NCBI GenBank assembly: GCA_003427395.1
Contig: BFEA01000222.1
Location: 1,484,178 to 1,511,886, forward strand
Length of the DNA stretch: 27,709 nt
Direction: 5' to 3'
DNA from: Chara braunii
Taxonomy: Eukaryota > Streptophyta > Charophyceae > Charales > Characeae
Shown here: positions 27,604 through 27,709 of the stretch, in pieces
Layout of the letters: each line of letters begins with the position of its first letter
Position numbering within the stretch: the stretch's first letter is position 1
The notes under the pieces: generated by a model
What the model saw: only the letters and a program-made list of their open reading frames with translations
The model's database searches: none
Told to the model about the DNA's origin: nothing
Made by a program: the position numbers and the translations under genes

Positions 27604-27656
27604 AAAAAAAAAAAAAAAAAAAAAAATTCGAAAAAAAAAAAAAAAAAAAAAAAAAA
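27604..27656. repeat. Two poly(A) tracts separated by TTCG
   Basis: A23 (27604-27626), TTCG, then A26 (27631-27656). Just before them is GGGTTGTCGAACCCCGG, a small palindrome. This could be the tail of a retroposed sequence, or a simple low-complexity tract. Confidence 0.85.
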
Positions 27657-27709
27657 CAGAGGGGGGTGCGCACCGCCGGCGTGCAGCCCCTGGCATTTTT
27701 TTTGTCCTG

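Overview
The window looks like gene-poor, repeat-dense nuclear DNA of a plant-lineage eukaryote. A streptophyte alga such as a charophyte is my best guess, by inference: it rests on the flavour of the Ty3/gypsy gag and pol remnants, a primer-binding site matching plant tRNA-Asp, and a U6 snRNA-like sequence. I recognise no intact cellular gene. Almost everything interpretable is a decayed LTR retrotransposon, a foldback/MITE-like element, a tandem array or a microsatellite.

Layout: (a) 1-585, a ~68 bp tandem array with a hairpin-forming core. (b) 2114-4305, minus strand: a truncated LTR element with a 3' LTR end, a tRNA-Asp primer-binding site, a leader and a broken gag with a CCHC knuckle. 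It has no pol and abuts an LTR-related fragment in the opposite orientation (1839-2053). (c) 4345-5275, a dispersed repeat with a second copy at 22660-23505. (d) 5300-10600, a long segment that is pyrimidine-rich on the plus strand. It contains a TCCGG-rich AT element and four minisatellites (26, 37, 63 and 40 bp). It also holds a series of small hairpins with compensatory stem changes (9250-9624) and a minus-strand coding remnant of unknown family (8290-9186).

(e) 10616-18228, minus strand: one long decayed Ty3/gypsy element. In transcription order it has gag, a half-lost zinc knuckle, an aspartic protease with an altered active site, RT with YIDD, RNase H, and a DD35E integrase with a C-terminal domain. 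An intact 312-codon acidic ORF follows on the same strand, and its integrity contrasts with the broken pol. (f) 18310-20200, CAG/CAA-rich sequence carrying a duplicated 40 bp block. (g) 20237-21354, a (TC)30 tract, a U6 snRNA-like pseudogene on the minus strand with three hairpins beside it, and an (AT)18 tract. (h) 21382-21930, a degenerate direct repeat. (i) 22120-22641, a well-supported foldback MITE with 46 bp internal inverted arms. (j) 23506-25340, mostly featureless with two short minus-strand frames. (k) 25402-25717, a second PBS and LTR of the family in (b). (l) 25718-27709, mostly featureless apart from an ~85 bp triplicated motif and a terminal poly(A) pair.

The genes do not form a functional pathway. 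What links them is retroelement biology: gag packages RNA, protease/RT/RNase H/integrase copy and insert it, LTRs and the PBS supply promoter and priming functions, and the array-rich 3' region resembles the long 3' noncoding parts known in the plant Tat/Ogre lineages. All readings of this kind are by eye from motifs, without database comparison.
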